The notes: generated by a model not told the origin, from the sequence alone. DNA of 64,000 nucleotides from Clusia tigrina (GCA_920105625.2 OV050030.1:163317863-163381862); one strand, 5' to 3'. Shown: positions 1 through 12,096, counted from the first letter of the stretch. Program-made: numbers and translations.

Positions 1-37
1 CCTAAATCCTAAAGTCTGTAATCCCAAATGGAAAGTA

Positions 38-950
38 CAGGGTGGCCCAAATAAGACTAGCTGATGTGAAACACAAAAAACTTTTTTATTTTTTAACATA
101 ATTTATTTTTTCTTTTTGCAGATTATAACTGAACTCTTGGAAATTTAAAATAAATACGTACAGTCCACAACAACGCAATAAAATTATCGAATTTTATTAT
201 TCTTCTCAACGATCAATTGTTCTGACGCAGCGAAATTATCGCCGTTTTTTTAACGTAAGATCAGCGCCCACATCTTCCATGATTACAAGTTTACAATGAC
301 GTCGTTTGTAACCGAAAATGCCCTTGGACCCAATCAGATTCACTGTTTGGTGCGGTGTTATGGCCACAAAAATCATCGGCCCATATTTCTTTGAGAATGT
401 GGATGAAACGCCAGAAACGGTCTCCGGGGCTTCTTACAGAACAATGATCGACAACTTTTTGCTGCCAATGGTGGAGCAACATCCTAATTTGTGGTTTCAA
501 CAAGATGGAGCCTTTGCGCATACTGCTAGGCAAACTATTGACATGCTGCGTGAAATTTTTGGTGAACGCATAATTTCAAGAAATTCAGATTTCCCTTGGC
601 CTCCTCGTTTACCAGATTTAACTGCGCCCGATTTTTTTATGGGGATATTTAAAAGACAAAGTGTATGTTAACAAACCACAGACACTTGGACAGCTCAAGC
701 AGAATATTCGAGACGAAATACGGCGCCTGCAACCAGAAACATTACGCCGTGTAATGCAAAATGCGCTAAAAAGAGCCTATGCCTGTATCGAGCAAAATGG
801 TGGTCATTTGTCTGATGTCATATTTCACACATAGCCACGTTAAATTTCCATAAAATGTATTTAACATATTAAAATAAATCATTTAAAAAAACCCGTTATT
901 GCAAGAGTTACACGTGTTTAAAATCACTAGGTCTCATTTGGGCCACCCTG
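38..950 (+). mobile_element. Mariner-like element, DD41D (rosa-like) spacing, defective
   Basis: Terminal inverted repeats match well: the left end begins CAGGGTGGCCCAAATAAGA and the right end is the reverse complement of CAGGGTGGCCCAAATGAGA. A TA duplication lies at 36-37 and 951-952. At 913 bp it is shorter than a usual 1.2-1.3 kb mariner because of an internal deletion near 285-310. The distance from the second catalytic Asp (in FQQDGAFAHTA) to the third (in DLTAPDFF) is 41 residues by my count, the spacing of the rosa group first described in fruit flies. Confidence 0.88.
159..834 (+). pseudogene. DD41D mariner transposase, broken
   Basis: The N-terminal helix-turn-helix part is readable from about 159 to 283 (residues such as LTQRNYRRFFNVRSAP). 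The frame is then lost and the DNA that should carry the rest of the DNA-binding region and the first catalytic Asp is missing. The catalytic core resumes at 318 (FTVWCGVMATKIIGPYFF) and holds the second Asp in FQQDGAFAH and the third in DLTAPDFF. One frame change near 640 separates the last part, which ends at the TAG at 832-834. Not functional; it could at most be mobilised in trans through its intact ends. Confidence 0.82.
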
Positions 951-952
951 TA

Positions 953-1195
953 CCTACTGATCCTCTTAATGTAAAAACACTCCAACATTTTATGAAAATA
1001 ACAAAAAAGGTCCCTATACCCCTTTTTGAAGAATTAGGCGACCGACATGAAAGAATAGATATGTTCATTTGTAAATTTCACGACCAATATGACGGTATCA
1101 TTGGCTATAATGTATTAAAACAGTTAAAAGCAATAATAAATTTTGAAAAAAATATAATTCAAATAGGCAAAAACAATTTGGTATTATTTTTTTAA
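953..1195 (+). pseudogene. Gypsy A protease region
   Basis: Short frame downstream of the mariner containing DGIIGYNVLKQLKAIINFEK, the flap and C-terminal half typical of Gypsy retropepsins. It continues in frame from the first 37 bases of the window across the mariner. The Asp-Thr/Ser-Gly catalytic part would lie upstream of the window. It ends at a stop within an A/T-rich stretch near 1193. Confidence 0.7.
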
Positions 1196-1352
1196 AGAAA
1201 AAACCCAAGAAATTAATTTTTCAAAGAGAGTTATATATGAGGAAGATATTCCAGTTCAGGAAATGGAAGGTTTAGTATATTCCCCTGGCAAAACACCTGA
1301 AGATAAAAAGTGGGAAATATAAGAAGGTATAGACGAAGTCTCCAATTATAAA

Positions 1353-2227
1353 ATGAACGCTATTGTAGCAGTACTTGATGATTCTCCAAAAGAAGTCAAA
1401 TTCAATTGTCAAACGATAATTTTTATATATACAAATTTCAACAAAAAAAGGCTTCTAAATCCAATCAAATTCGACCATCTAAACCACGAAGATAAAGATA
1501 AGATAATTTCGGTAATTAAAAAATTTTCTAAGATATTCTATAACGAAACGTCTGATTTTAGCTACACTAATGCAATAAAACATAATATCCGAACTAAGGA
1601 TCATGCGTCAATAGCAGTCAAAACATATAGGTATCTTTATATAAACAAGGAGGAGGTACAACGACAATTTCAAGGAATGATCAGTAGTAAAATTATAAAA
1701 CCATATTCAGCACCAGTATGGGTTGTAGCTAAAAAGTAAGACGCTAGCGGAAAACGTAAATGGCGATTGGTGATGGACTACCGGAAATTTTGGAAAAATT
1801 GGGAAGATGGGTATAATGAATTTCTTCGAATGCCTTTTGGGCTCAAAACAGCCCCCGGCACATTTCCACTCCTAATGAATGGTGTACTGGGAGAATACAT
1901 TAATAAAATATGCCTAGTCTATCTTGCGATATTATTATTTTCTCTACTTCGTTGCAAGAGCATCTGGAGTCACTTACAAAAAATTTTCAACGACTTAAAG
2001 AAACTAACCTCAAAGTCCAATTAGACAAATCGGAGTATTTGCGACACGAAACAGAATTTCTCGGGCATATTGTTGCTAATGAAGTCTTAAAACCTAATCC
2101 ACAAAAGATAATTTGTGTACAAACTTTTCCACTACCGAAAACACCAAAAGAACAATTTCTGGGTTTGACGGGCTATTACCGAAAATGTATGAAAGATTAC
2201 GCCAAAATTGCGAAACCAATGACTTGA
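1353..2227 (+). pseudogene. Gypsy A reverse transcriptase, decayed
   Basis: Three overlapping frames carry RT blocks: IIKPYSAPVWVVAKK (block 1, to 1739), KWRLVMDYRK (block 2, about 1760), FLRMPFGLKTAPGTF (block 4, about 1820), then LDKSEYLRHETEFLGHIVAN and FLGLTGYYRKCMKDYAKIAK (connection region, to 2227). Block 3 with the first catalytic Asp has been deleted between the DYRK codons and about 1788. The Y-x-D-D block is destroyed by a frameshift near 1915. Confidence 0.8.
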
Positions 2228-2264
2228 TGAAAGGTATAAAATTGCATTTGTAGATGTAGATTAT

Positions 2265-2660
2265 TTGAATAACTTTGAAATAATCCAGATTTCGAAAAGC
2301 CATTCACTTTGCAGACAGATGCATTTAGCCTTTGGTGCCATATTATCTCAAGATGGACATCCAATCTACTACGCTAGCCGTACGTTAAACGACCATGAAC
2401 AAAATTATAGCATTACTGAAAAAGAGCTACTTGCAATCGTTTGGGCAACCCATTATTTCCGCCCGTATTTATTTGGTAGACAATTCATAATAGAAAGGGA
2501 TCACAGACCAGTATTTTGGCTCTTTTAAATAAAAGTACAAAATTCTAAATTAGTCAGATGGAGAGTGCGGCTGGCGGAGTACAATTATGAAATTAGGTAC
2601 AAAACAGGGGAAAGAATGGTAACGCAAGACGCACTTTCTCGCATATTAATAAACCACAAT
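2265..2660 (+). pseudogene. Gypsy A RNase H region
   Basis: Contains LAFGAILSQDGHPIYYASRT, then NYSITEKELLAIVWATHYFR with the catalytic Glu, then PYLFGRQFIIERDHRPVFWL. After a frameshift near 2530 it continues with RLAEYNYEIRYKTGERMVTQ, the end of RNase H. The order matches Ty3/Gypsy pol, with only short gaps. The first Asp (QTDA at about 2317) is still present. Confidence 0.8.
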
Positions 2661-2789
2661 GAAGTACAAGTAGGAGCTCCTATAATAATAGAGTCTAAAT
2701 GCCCAATAAATATTTATAAAGTTCAAATGATGTTAAGCAATATCAACCCGGGTCCCCTAAAAATAAAGAACTTAAATATTTGAATTCAA

Positions 2790-3815
2790 AACGCAAAATC
2801 ATATCTGCAAAGACATATGACTACTATCATTATGTTAATTAAAAATCAATTTGAAAATAACAGAACTAACGCTATTTTAATAGAGGACCAAGTACTATAC
2901 GAACATTTTAAAATATTTATTGAACAAAGCTTTATTAATGATAACAATAAATTTAAAATTGTAAGATGTAAACACCTCCTAAAAGACATCACCGATGAAA
3001 ATGAATTAACTGAACATATAAAAACCGAACACTATAAAAACAACCACAGAGGAATAAATGAAAATTTTTGATGAACTAAGAAACGAAATATACCACCCAA
3101 AATTAAAAACACAAATTATAGATAAAAGACACACCTGAAACCCCAATAGAAATAGTTCATATAGATATATTCTATAGTTTAAATAAATCATAGTTTGTAA
3201 CTTTAATAGATCTTCGATCGAGTTTAAAAGAGCTCTTACGCAATATATTAGTACAGCAGGTCATTTACAAGAATAATTGTAGAGAATGAACTAGGATTCA
3301 AAGCGTTACCCCTATTGTAATTCCTTCAAAATGAGAATATTGAAATACATTATACATCAAGTAGCAATCATACATCTAATTCGGACATCGAACGACAACA
3401 CCACACAATAAACGAACACCGAAGACTTCTAAAACATGATCCTAACAAAGATATAGAAAGCGTAGAAGAGAAAATTTATAGAAACATTACTTATTATAAT
3501 AACACTATCCATACAACCATTGCACGAAAACCAATACATTTTTTTAACGGAACAATTAGTCAAGGGGAATATCCCTTTATTAAAGATAGAATAATAAATT
3601 TAAAGCAAAAACCAATAATAGGGTAAACCAAAATCGAGAAGACGTAGACCTTACAACTGGACCGGTATTTATACAGAAGAAAGGAGAGGAAAAAACCATT
3701 CCAAATTTAAGAAATTGAATGTACATAGATTAGATGACGATCATGTAGGTACAATAAAAGGCCAAAAAGATTATAAGACACATTTAAAAAAGAACAAAAA
3801 GTTTCAATAAATAAT
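2790..3815 (+). pseudogene. Gypsy A integrase and 3' tail, fragmented
   Basis: Weak frames at 2817-3071 read through the tether and zinc region (HIKTEHYKNNHRGINEN). The catalytic core is mostly unreadable. A good integrase C-terminal segment returns at about 3385-3620 (NITYYNNTIHTTIARKPIHF). The 3' tail at 3718-3810 (VHRLDDDHVGTIKGQKDYK) closely resembles the tail in the palindrome arms at 16480-16565. Confidence 0.65.
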
Positions 3816-4115
3816 AAAAAAAAAAATTATATGTAAACAAAAAAAAAACAAGAAAAACAATTAACAATTATTATAGTATTACCATATTTATTATTAGTAA
3901 AAAAAAAAACGTAAAACAAAAATTATATAAATACTACATATGTACATACCTATATATATATACAAAATACTACTGTATTGGAATATACCGAAAGCAAATT
4001 AATATTATTATAATTATTATTGTCATTATAAATAGAATTAAGAAAATGAAAAACAAAAAATTATATGTTAATAAATCACTCCCTTCGCCGGAGTCTCGAA
4101 CCAAAGGTGGGCGAG

Positions 4116-4388
4116 TTATGTACACTAGTAATAACAATTCATAGGAAATTGTTTCAGAATTATAAGACAAATAATTCCCATGAATTATCAGAAAAATAAT
4201 TCATGCGAAATTGTTTCACAAATAATCGAGAGCATTTCCCATGAACTCCTCACGAAAACAATTCTAAAGAATTTGATAAATTAGAACATAAAAAATAGCA
4301 TTTTAAGTATTGTATTGGGAATTGAAGAAGCAACTCAAACCTTTTTATTTTTTACAACAATAAAACTAAACTGTTAATCAATAAAAAC
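4116..4388 (+). repeat. Gypsy A 3' LTR, partial
   Basis: A purine tract-like AAAGGTGGGCGAG (4103-4115) is followed by sequence homologous, base by base with indels, to 16852-17110 in the right palindrome arm (shared: AATAATCGAGAGCATTTCCC). The copy is shorter than the arm copy and ends where the ATPase fragment begins at about 4391, so it is truncated. The exact LTR start (TTATGTAC or TGTACAC) is uncertain. Confidence 0.6.
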
Positions 4389-4390
4389 AT

Positions 4391-4740
<350 letters not shown>

Positions 4741-5152
4741 GTTAGCAGGAAATCCCGACGCAATAGACTGGGACGAACTACTCAGCAACTACAATAGAAT
4801 TATAAACGAAGTTGACAGTAATAATACAGCCAAGAACGAACAAGTAGTATTTAACAAACTCTCCATTCTTAAAGACGATTTAGAACAAATAGTTTCGGCA
4901 GGACAATTAGCAAAAACAGACATTGTGAATAGTGCTCTACTAAATAAAGCAGAAATAGCAAAAATATTATCTCAAATAGAAACACTTCCATTTCAAAATG
5001 AACTGCAAGTGATAGAATATGCAAATCCAGCTATGGTTGTAACAGATTCGATCCTTATTATCAATATTGTTTGCAATCTCAATCTATTTATATTTGATAA
5101 TAATAATAATAATAATAATTTTTCATATTCCTCACACCAATTTCAAAATTGA
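4741..5152 (+). pseudogene. Gypsy B env, 3' part duplicated in left arm
   Basis: Mirror copy of 20005-20397. The first codons continue the env motif [12 protein letters not shown], but the upstream env is absent because the palindrome edge cuts here. A frame from 4925 to 5152 (MNSALLNKAEIAKILSQIE) ends with an Asn run encoded by AAT repeats. It cannot be expressed as an envelope protein. Confidence 0.8.
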
Positions 5153-5206
5153 ACCAATTAAATTAAATATTTAAATCACCGAGACGATGATTCTTAAGAA
5201 GGGGGG

Positions 5207-5592
5207 ATTTACCACGCTCTTATAGCTTACTCATCATTATACCACGACAGAGGACAGTTGCACAATAGGTCAATAAACTTATGCACTCGTCCAAGGTTGC
5301 CTTCCATCCATTGCACAAGCACGTGGATATAGCCCACTCAGCACTATCGCACGATCGAGTGCAATTGCACAACAGATCACCGAACTCTTCCATCCGCACC
5401 AGTTTGCGCACATCCGTCGCGCAACCTTTTTTATATTTTATTTTAAGCTTATTCTATGTTTCTTAGTAATAATCAATTAGCCTATTAATTGTTATAAATA
5501 TAAGGTCAATAAATAATAAGTCGTGCAGTGTTGTTGTGACGACTCCGAAATAAAGTTATTATTTGATGCTTCATGGATAACACTCCGTAACT
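5207..5592 (+). repeat. Gypsy B 3' LTR, left-arm copy
   Basis: 386 bp, the same length as the right-arm LTR (19565-19950). It is preceded at 5195-5206 by a purine tract ending AAGAAGGGGGG and ends CCGTAACT. The body of the element is missing in this arm: only the env end and this LTR were duplicated. Confidence 0.88.
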
Positions 5593-5870
5593 TGAATACT
5601 CTCCACTACATCAGTCAGAGCCGTTATGCAGCTCCTCCTTGGCATGAACCCAGACTGGCGTTCCGTTATAATGTTATTGTCTGCTAAATACTTTTTTAAT
5701 TGTTTCGCCATTACTAGTTCAGGTACCTCGGACAGGTATGGTAAAATTGCTATTGGTCTATAATCGTTATCAGACTTTGGGGTTGGAATAATTTTCCCTG
5801 GGCTTGGAATAATTTTCCCTAATTTTCCCAATTAGGACAAGTTGATGTCCTTATAACAGTATTAAAAATA
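5593..5870 (-). pseudogene. Jockey/CR1-like LINE RT scrap, left-arm copy
   Basis: The minus-strand frame contains RPIAILPYLSEVPELVMAKQ and NIITERQSGFMPRRSCITAL, the finger-side RT blocks of Jockey/CR1-type LINEs. It mirrors 19315-19564. Near 5788-5825 a 20-bp tandem duplication (GGAAAATTATTCCAA units) disrupts the start of the block. It borders the LTR directly, as expected from the insertion of Gypsy B in the other arm. Confidence 0.78.
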
Positions 5871-5877
5871 TATACGA

Positions 5878-6056
<179 letters not shown>

Positions 6057-6099
6057 CTCGTATATACCTTCATAATCGCGAATGAATTTTTTCTATATA

Positions 6100-7350
6100 A
6101 ATCAGTACCTTCAAATTGTTTTATTTATTTTATGTTAGTTGGTAGCTGCATCAATAGCTCTAAAAAAGGTCTAATACCTGGATCAACGTGAACTAAAATA
6201 TTTGTAGTTAATGCCGCAAACTGACATTTATGAAATTATATTTTTAAATTAGAAACAGGCAGTGAATTAAATAGTTATGAGGTCAAAAGGCATACGAGTG
6301 AACTCGTAATGGCAATTGCTATTGAAAAGGCTGTTTTGGCATTATCATCAATATGTACTTCAAATTGATAGAAGCTTTTTGTAAGATCAATTGTGCTAAA
6401 ATAAGAACATTTTTCCACTTTGTCAAACAACGCTTCAATATTTGAAATTGGGAACCTATCATCTATAGTTTGTTCATTTAACCTGCGGCAGTCAATTTCG
6501 ATTCGCCATTTCGGTATCCCATTGTTGTCGGCTTTTCTGGACAGAACCTACAGCGGTGAATTGTAAGGACTGCTGCTTGGGATAACTTTTTCGCTAAAAG
6601 ATCTTGATGTACTAAATGAATTTTAGTGTATATAGGGACATCGGTTTTTGTTGTGATCCTATGTTGTATTTCACTGGTAAATAGTAAATTGTGTCCCTCT
6701 TTCTAGAAAAAAGCATTGTAGTTAGTCAAATCAGTTATTAGAATTTTTCATATCTTGAATTTAAGTGGTTAGGAAATAGGGTATTTGATGCATTTTGTTC
6801 CGTTTGTTCTTCACAAGTAAGTAATTGAAAATGTTTGGCTTTTAATAATGGTGCATATTTAACTCTTCTTCTTCACTGAACTAAATTGGTAATGTTACAT
6901 TATCTGTTACCAACCTTCTATTTTTACAATCAACTGTAGTATTTAATTTGAGTAGCATATTGTTTCCTATAATCCCAACAAAATAATTGTGAAATGAATA
7001 TTCGAGAAAATGAATACATAATTATGTTTTTTAAATTCTTTAAAAAGTGGTTTAATGCATTGAATATTTGTTGAAATATTTTGATTCAAAACTTTTAACA
7101 TGAAAATACAAGAATTTACTCTCCACTTTGGATTGCAATGAATTTATTATGGCGAACTCTGCATATATATCAATGATAAATATGAGCTTCGTTATATGTA
7201 TATAGGGTAATATTCTTGAAGAACAAATTTAAAATTTTGATCGTTTTAATTCATACATTCTTCCATTGAATTGATTGAAGGTTCATTGCGAAAAAATGGT
7301 GATTTTGCATGTCAATAAAATTTGGATTATTGTTACCACTATGTTCGCCG
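6100..7350 (-). pseudogene. Second Gypsy relic (F), 5' internal region with PR and RT scraps, left-arm copy
   Basis: On the minus strand, 6560-6300 reads KADNNGIPKWRIEIDCRRLN then FSTIDLTKSFYQFEVHIDD, which are RT blocks 1-3. About 7000-6890 reads a protease half (VGIIGNNMLLKLNTTVDCKN). The RT frame is continuous here across the WRIEID codons near 6505, where the right arm has lost one base. Gag is not recognisable, and the region between the LTR and protease (7000-7350) holds only short frames. Confidence 0.72.
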
Positions 7351-8302
7351 GAGCATACATAGTTTTCATTTTTCTCTATTAATTTCTCTTTATTTAATTT
7401 AACTCGTTTTTTTCTCTACTTTAATTCATATTTTTCTTAATTGCTTATTCCTTGTCAAATGTCACTTTTAGAATAGAATGCACTTTTTAGAATAAAAGTT
7501 AACCTCTCTCATTAGTATATTGCACCTCTCAAGGTGTTTGAATAAAAAAAATCTCTGTCTGTTGATCGAAAACCTTGAAACCTGTCGATAGTATTTTATT
7601 TGGATATGTTATATTAAGCGTATTCGATTCGCCACTCTATCGAGGATAGGACAGACTTTTGCATGGAAGAAATTATCGAGTAAATTATACTCGGAAGAAA
7701 AAATCGGGTTTTTCCATCCTCGATAGAAACTGCTTCCAAATTGAAAATTGCTTGAAAACCAACGAGATTAAAAATTACCCATGACAATTTACTGAAATTT
7801 TTTATATTTTAGCTGATTAAATTTAAGGAAAAGACAAAAATTAATCTTTGGATTTTGTTTTTGATTTTTAATACTGTGTTGATTTAAATCACATTCAAAT
7901 GATGAATATAAAACAAGTAAATGTTTAAAAAAAACAGTTAAAACAATGCTTCCAATTATACTACTTACTCATGTGCTCTTTTAATCTAACAACTCGTTAT
8001 GAGCTCGATACAAATTACGAATCGAATGCGTCTATTTATTCTTATTGGTTTAACAGTTTTGTTTTTTATAGTAAAAGTGGAAAAGACGTCGGTTTTATAA
8101 TTTAAAACAATTAATTATTTTATATTTAATTTGTGGTGCTTCGTAAACGCCAAATATAATACTGACTGCAGTGTCAGTTTTTATTATATTTCTCAAATAT
8201 TTTAGCAATTTCCTTAGAATTGTTGTCATGAGCATTTCAAGGGAAATGCTCTCGATTATTTGTTTCAAAAATTCATAGGAATTGTTTTTACTTGTTTACA
8301 TC
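7351..8302 (-). repeat. Gypsy F LTR, left-arm copy
   Basis: Mirrors 16852-about 17800. The minus-strand start follows a purine tract (AAAGGGGGCGAG) at 8303-8314. The far boundary is uncertain; I place it before the CCGGCGAACATAGTGG segment at about 7340-7355, which may be the primer-binding side. It contains a short inverted repeat built on CTATCGAGGAT (7641-7725). Confidence 0.55.
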
Positions 8303-8680
8303 ACTCGCCCCCTTTGGCCCGAGACTCCGGCGAGGGGAGTGATTTCTTAACATATAATTTTTGTTTTACATTTTCTTAATTCTATTTATAATAACAATAA
8401 TAATAATATTAATTATCTTTGAGTATTACCGATACAGTAGCATTTTGTTTATATATATAGGTATGTATGTAGTATTTATATAATTTTTTTTTCTATTTTC
8501 TTTATTTATAATAACAATAATATTTATAATGGTAATTATAATAATAATTGTTAATTGTTCTTCTTGTTTGGTTTTTTTTTTCTTTTTAATTATTTACTTG
8601 AAACTTTTTGTTCTTTTTTATATGTATTTTGTAATATTTTTGGGCTCTTTTTGTACCTACAGGATCGTCATCTAATGTAT
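8303..8680 (-). other. Gypsy F 3' internal tail, left-arm copy
   Basis: Mirrors 16473-16851: the C-terminal tail of pol (DDDPVGTKRAQKYYKIHIKK), a stop, then an A/T-rich untranslated stretch ending in the purine tract. It is homologous to the tail of Gypsy A at 3718-4115. No other gene seen. Confidence 0.7.
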
Positions 8681-8849
<169 letters not shown>

Positions 8850-9333
8850 AGTAGGGAGTGTAACATAGATCGCCTCCTCGTGGTGCACTCTGGATAGCGC
8901 TAAATGGTCTATACCCCCCCCGGGCATCCGGTGCAACCTCCCTGTGGAGAGCATCTGATGTCAGACGGCACGACCCTATTCGTCCACGGACTACCCCCCA
9001 ACAATCGTTTTATTTGATTGCTCCTGGGCTGGCGGGTGTGGCTTCTGGACCAATTACCACTGGGGTGAAACCCAGTGCGAACGGCTCCAGTTTAAGGTCA
9101 CATCCGTGTCCGTCCCGTTAAAACCTTGGCAGGCCTCAAAGTACGTTCGATGTACGTCGTCATTTGGTTGACCATGTAGGTTTGGTGGAGACTAGCTCCC
9201 AATTAGCACTGGTCTGGCTCTGAGCACTCGCGCCCATAAGGACTTGTGCCAACCCTCGCACGGCCTACCTGCATTTGCATAGATAACCATGGGACCAATA
9301 AGGTGACTACATATTCGTACTGAGATAGCGGCT

Positions 9334-10629
9334 TTGAGTGGGGACCCTTTTTGCATGGACACATTCTTAAGAAAACCCAAAAAACCAACGGCCAACCCAC
9401 AAGGGGAGCCATCAACGAGCTCAGTTAGGCAAAAAACTGTCTTGAGCTCAGCAGCAACCTCGTCTTGGACATTTGTTGCCAGACCAAGGATGTCGTCGGG
9501 TGTTACGGCCAAAAGGCCAGCCCCGCTCCCAGCCACAAGCGCATCCTCACAGGGTCACAAATACCCTGCTTCGGACCACCCCAGCACCAGGGCTGCTAGG
9601 CCGGGTGCTAGGGTCGCCCCTCCGTCCGCTCCTCGGACTGGTACAGGGAGAGCTTCGGCAAATAAGCCGACCTCCTCCAGCACAGGCCCCAGCTCCAATC
9701 TCCCTTCAGGTGCTCGCACGCATGTGAATGCGTCTACACGGGCGTACAGAACCCGGAGGTCCGCCTTCAGGATTCTGCAAAGGTTGGAATCTGCCGACCC
9801 CGCTTCAATGTCTGATAAAGACAAGGGAGCGCTGGCATGGGCTCACCAAAATGTTGGTGCTCGTCCGCAGCCACCCCTGAAGGTGCTCAGAAACGGCAAC
9901 GGTCGGCTGAGCATCCCTCCCAATCAGTCGTGCGGGAAACTAAACGCCCACGACTGGCTTCCAAGCCGAGACTTACTCGGCCATTTAATGAGGTAGCCAA
10001 AGAGGGCCTCATCTGGACTATCGTTGACACTGGTAACAGTGACGGTACCATTTCCCCAGCGAACTGGAAAATGGTGGAGAAGGCCCTTTTCAGGATCTAC
10101 AGGGAGATCCTGAGGGCCAATCCTGGCCCATCACCTGTATGCCGGGACGCGGGATGGTATCAGGGGCACGTGAAGCTCATCGCGTGCTCAGATGAGCGCT
10201 CGGCTGAGCTTTACAAGATGGATCTCAATGGTTGGCGAAATCTGGCCGGGGGCCAAGCTCTCAGCTGTTCCCAGAGACCAGATCCCGAACCGCCCGCGTT
10301 CCAGGGCCTGGGTTCCGGCAGAGCACTCCTCGCCGGAAGAAATTCTGGAGTTGCTGAGGCTCAGCAAATACGACCTCCCCACGGATGACTGGAAGGTCGC
10401 AAAAATAAGCGAGCCCAAGGGCAACTCTCGAGAGATAATCATTATTCTTAATGAGGACTCTCTAGCCCCTATTAATGCCAAAAAGGGGAGATCAATTATG
10501 GCTTTAGTTCGATCTCACTCAAGGTCTATAGGAGCGACAACCAGGGAGCATACAAGCCCCCCATTCAGGCCGAACCGGATCTCACCTTCGATGATGGGGA
10601 GAGTTACGCTTCGGCCTCAGAATCGGTAG
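9334..10629 (+). pseudogene. LOA LINE ORF1, frameshifted (left arm)
   Basis: Same protein as 14524-15822 but broken by private indels. A C run at 9874-9877 has four C against five in the other arm, and two bases are missing near 10222 (AAGATGGATC against AAGATGGCCATC). Frames 9334-9996 and 10192-10629 therefore each give only part of the protein. The N-terminal half is rich in Pro, Ser, Ala and Arg; the C-terminal half has the AGWYQGHVKLIACSDERSAE block. Confidence 0.88.
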
Positions 10630-10731
10630 GCAGTTTCTGCGGACGTCCGATAACTAATATCGACGACGTTGGTGATTCTCCTCTGTCAGAAGAGGAGGCA
10701 GCAAGCGTGACGATGATGGCCACCTCCGGGA
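10630..10731 (+). other. End of LOA ORF1 normal frame, left-arm copy
   Basis: After the homopolymer frameshift near 10480 the original ORF1 frame continues past 10629 with an acidic tail (GESYASASESVGSFCGRPIT) and a stop just inside ORF2. It shows that the frameshift at AAAAAGGGG removed a genuine C-terminal domain. Confidence 0.7.
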
Positions 10732-10903
10732 ATGGTGAGGGTATTACAGATTAACCTTCAACATTCCATGGCTGCCTCAGCAGCCCTGATCCTCCACCTG
10801 ACTCAAAAAGGAGAGGAACTCATACTGGTCCAAGAACCTTGGATCGTAAATGATCAGGTTCGCGGACTCACTACAAGCGGATACCGCACAGTATTCGGTT
10901 AAG

Positions 10904-12093
10904 GAAGTGAAGAAAGGTGAGCCTAGGAATTTTAATCTACGCCTGACCAGAGCTGGGCACTGACACATGAGATGAAGTACTGTTTCTTCCTCCTCCTCAA
11001 AACCACAGCTGCGACAGAAGTCATTATGTGGCAGTGCTAATCTTTCAGCGTGTTTCCCGATCAGGCAGTGTCCCGTGAGCACATTTATTATAGTGCCGAT
11101 GGAGTTCCTGCTAATATTGAGTAGCTGACTAGGACGCCTAATGTCGATAGTGCTCCAGGTTTGTCTGGCAACACTACAGGTATGTTCATTTACCCAAGCT
11201 TTTTTAGCTGCCTCAAGGTAGTCATGTTTTATGGCCCATTTGACCGTGGCCAGTGGGACACCTACATCAAAGGAGGGGGAGATGTCAGGGAGCAGCGTAC
11301 CTATTTTGGCCAATTCATCGGCCTCGCAGTTTCCTGGAATGTCGCTATGTCCAGGCACCCAGCATATGTGAACTTGTGAGTTGCCTGAGACGACGTTCAG
11401 GGAGGAGCGGCAGTCGAGTACAAGCTTAGAGGTAGTGAATACACCAGCCAGTGACTTGACTGCCGCCTGACTGTCCGTGAATATGCGTATCATCACATCG
11501 CATACTTCATTTCGAATAAGCCACTTGGACGCTTGGAATATTGCCATTACTTCCGCCTGAAAGACGCTGCAATGGTCAGGGAGACGATAGGAGAGCTTGA
11601 TGCCAAGTTTTCTGGAGAAGATGCCGCAACCGACCTTATTCTCCAGTTTGGAGCCATCCGTATATATGTCAATGGAACTGCCAGTGACCACTAAATTGTT
11701 GGACCATTCCTCTCTACTAGGAATGTAAGTGTCGAACCCGTGGTTTAGATTAGGTGTAGAGCACGTATAGTCAACGTCAGCCTGTACGGGCGTGTCCTGC
11801 ATCAGAATATTGGCGTGGCCCAGGTTCAGTCTAGTCCAGCGCGATATAGAATTGAGTCTGGTTGCCGAGGATTTTGCTTGTTGCCTAACCAGAAGCCTAG
11901 TGGGCAACCAATGTAGGAATGCAAATAGAGCTTTGGTAGAGGTGGTACGCAGAGCCCCTGTTATCACAACCGCTGCTGTTCTTCTAACCTTGTCAAGAGG
12001 TTTTAGGTTCGCCGCCTTGTCAGTTGCGGGCCACCAGAAGACAGCGCCGTAGAGAAAGTACGGCTCAACCACCGCCGCATAGAGCCAGGACAT
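10904..12093 (-). pseudogene. LOA LINE ORF2: RT C-terminus and RNase H
   Basis: Reads MSWLYAAVVEPYFLYGAVFW (RT thumb side), then RNase H with IDIYTDGSKLENKVGCGIFS (first Asp), FQAEVMAIFQASKWLI (Glu), IFTDSQAAVKSL (Asp) and WVPGHSDIPGNCEADELAK (final Asp). A Cys/His C-terminal block follows (FCRSCGFEEEEETVLHLMCQ). It is separated from the RT frame only by a TGA at 12094-12096. Codons after about 10898 belong to the antisense of the inverted copy, so the last roughly 40 residues of the open frame are not LINE protein. Confidence 0.9.
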
Positions 12094-12096
12094 GGT

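Larger units (their letters stand above)
1..4390 (+). mobile_element. Ty3/Gypsy relic A (truncated at window edge)
   Basis: Remnant of an LTR retrotransposon read on the plus strand in the order protease, reverse transcriptase, RNase H, integrase, 3' tail, purine tract and LTR. The 5' part lies outside the window. A mariner at 38-950 splits the protease-proximal frame: codons before 36 and after 951 are in the same frame, so it landed in a still continuous gag-pol frame. Several stops and deletions make the copy dead. Family placement rests on RT, RNase H and integrase motifs typical of the 17.6/297/gypsy group. Confidence 0.85.

Noticed and set aside
9192..9824. Antisense frames opposite LOA ORF1 (9192-9536, 9555-9824 and mirrored 15332-15964)
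   Set aside because: GC-rich DNA keeps the opposite strand open. The sense frame has the conserved ORF1 block and correct position before ORF2; the antisense frames have no domain.
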